Source: Polaromonas sp. (GTDB taxonomy: Bacteria > Pseudomonadota > Gammaproteobacteria > Burkholderiales > Burkholderiaceae_C). Taken from it: 6,803 nucleotides of DNA. This document shows, one piece after another, positions 6,691 through 6,803 of the stretch; position 1 is the first letter of the stretch, and every line of letters begins with the position of its first letter. The stretch is from positions 1-6,803 of the forward strand of contig JANYFF010000333.1 in assembly GCA_025362825.1 (NCBI GenBank). The letters run 5' to 3'. The notes beneath the pieces were generated by a model. It was not told where the DNA came from and did no database searches. It was given only the letters and a program-made list of their open reading frames with translations. Position numbers and translations under genes: made by a program.

Positions 6691-6736
6691 AGTTAGTAGC
6701 TAGAGGCGACCGAAATACGGGGCTCGCGGCCTGTTT
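6684..6736 (+). repeat. Dispersed intergenic repeat, copy 2 (mobA 3' end)
   Basis: Seen: this direct-orientation partner of 3590-3643 shares GCTATAAA at its start, TAGCTA (6697-6702), GACC (6708-6711), AAATAC and the invariant 15-base block GGGGCTCGCGGCCTG at 6719-6733. Weaker similarity runs on to GGCCGA at 6777-6782, giving about 99 bp overall. It begins in the penultimate codon of mobA, and the mobA TAA (6688-6690) lies within its GCTATAAA start. The rest of the window to 6803 shows no gene. A-runs (6742-6747, 6752-6756) and a T-run (6763-6767) could form a weak terminator-like fold, but there is no GC stem. Confidence 0.8.
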
Positions 6737-6803
6737 CGCGCAAAAAAGGCTAAAAAGCAGTGTTTTTGACGTTGCTGGCCGAAATCACGCCGCCACCCAG
6801 GCA

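Overview
The window looks like chromosomal DNA of a GC-rich betaproteobacterium, most likely a member of the Comamonadaceae (Polaromonas/Rhodoferax/Variovorax type). Three things point there: an MFS exporter gene followed directly by ssb, an order common in Burkholderiales; a MobA-type 3-hydroxybenzoate hydroxylase that reads like the Comamonas enzyme; and short dispersed repeats of the GCTAT...ATAGC kind that I associate, from memory only, with Comamonadaceae genomes. The assignment is an inference from family resemblance; no search was run.

Left part (1-1960): positions 1-182 hold no gene I can support. Next come a YajR-like major facilitator transporter (183-1379, +) and, 31 bp later, ssb for single-stranded DNA-binding protein (1411-1911, +). 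A compact GC hairpin with a T-run closes this unit. Middle part (2102-3544, +): an exported 480-residue outer-membrane protein. Its first half is a MipA/OmpV-type barrel. Its second half, about 200 residues, is an additional domain with a conserved-looking HRSGIFG motif.

Right part (3590-6736): a catabolic pair made of a LysR-type regulator (3683-4600, -) and a divergent flavoprotein monooxygenase, mobA (4708-6690, +). MobA should convert 3-hydroxybenzoate to protocatechuate. The 107-bp region between them is AT-rich at its lysR end. It carries an 8-bp inverted repeat centred about 57 bp before the inferred mobA transcription start, which fits LysR-type activation of mobA and autoregulation of lysR. 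Downstream protocatechuate cleavage genes are not in the window.

The most notable structure is a pair of directly repeated, roughly 54-bp elements (44 of 54 aligned columns identical, with weaker similarity continuing further). They lie exactly at the outer ends of the lysR-mobA pair, and the second copy overlaps the last codons and stop codon of mobA. A second oddity is a perfect-length 9-bp tandem repeat (five copies) inside mobA, which inserts a (Gly-Gln-Gly)5 tract just before the conserved DG motif. Nothing in the window amounts to a clearly new system. The repeat-bounded cassette, the GQG tract and the extra domain on the MipA/OmpV protein are the best leads.
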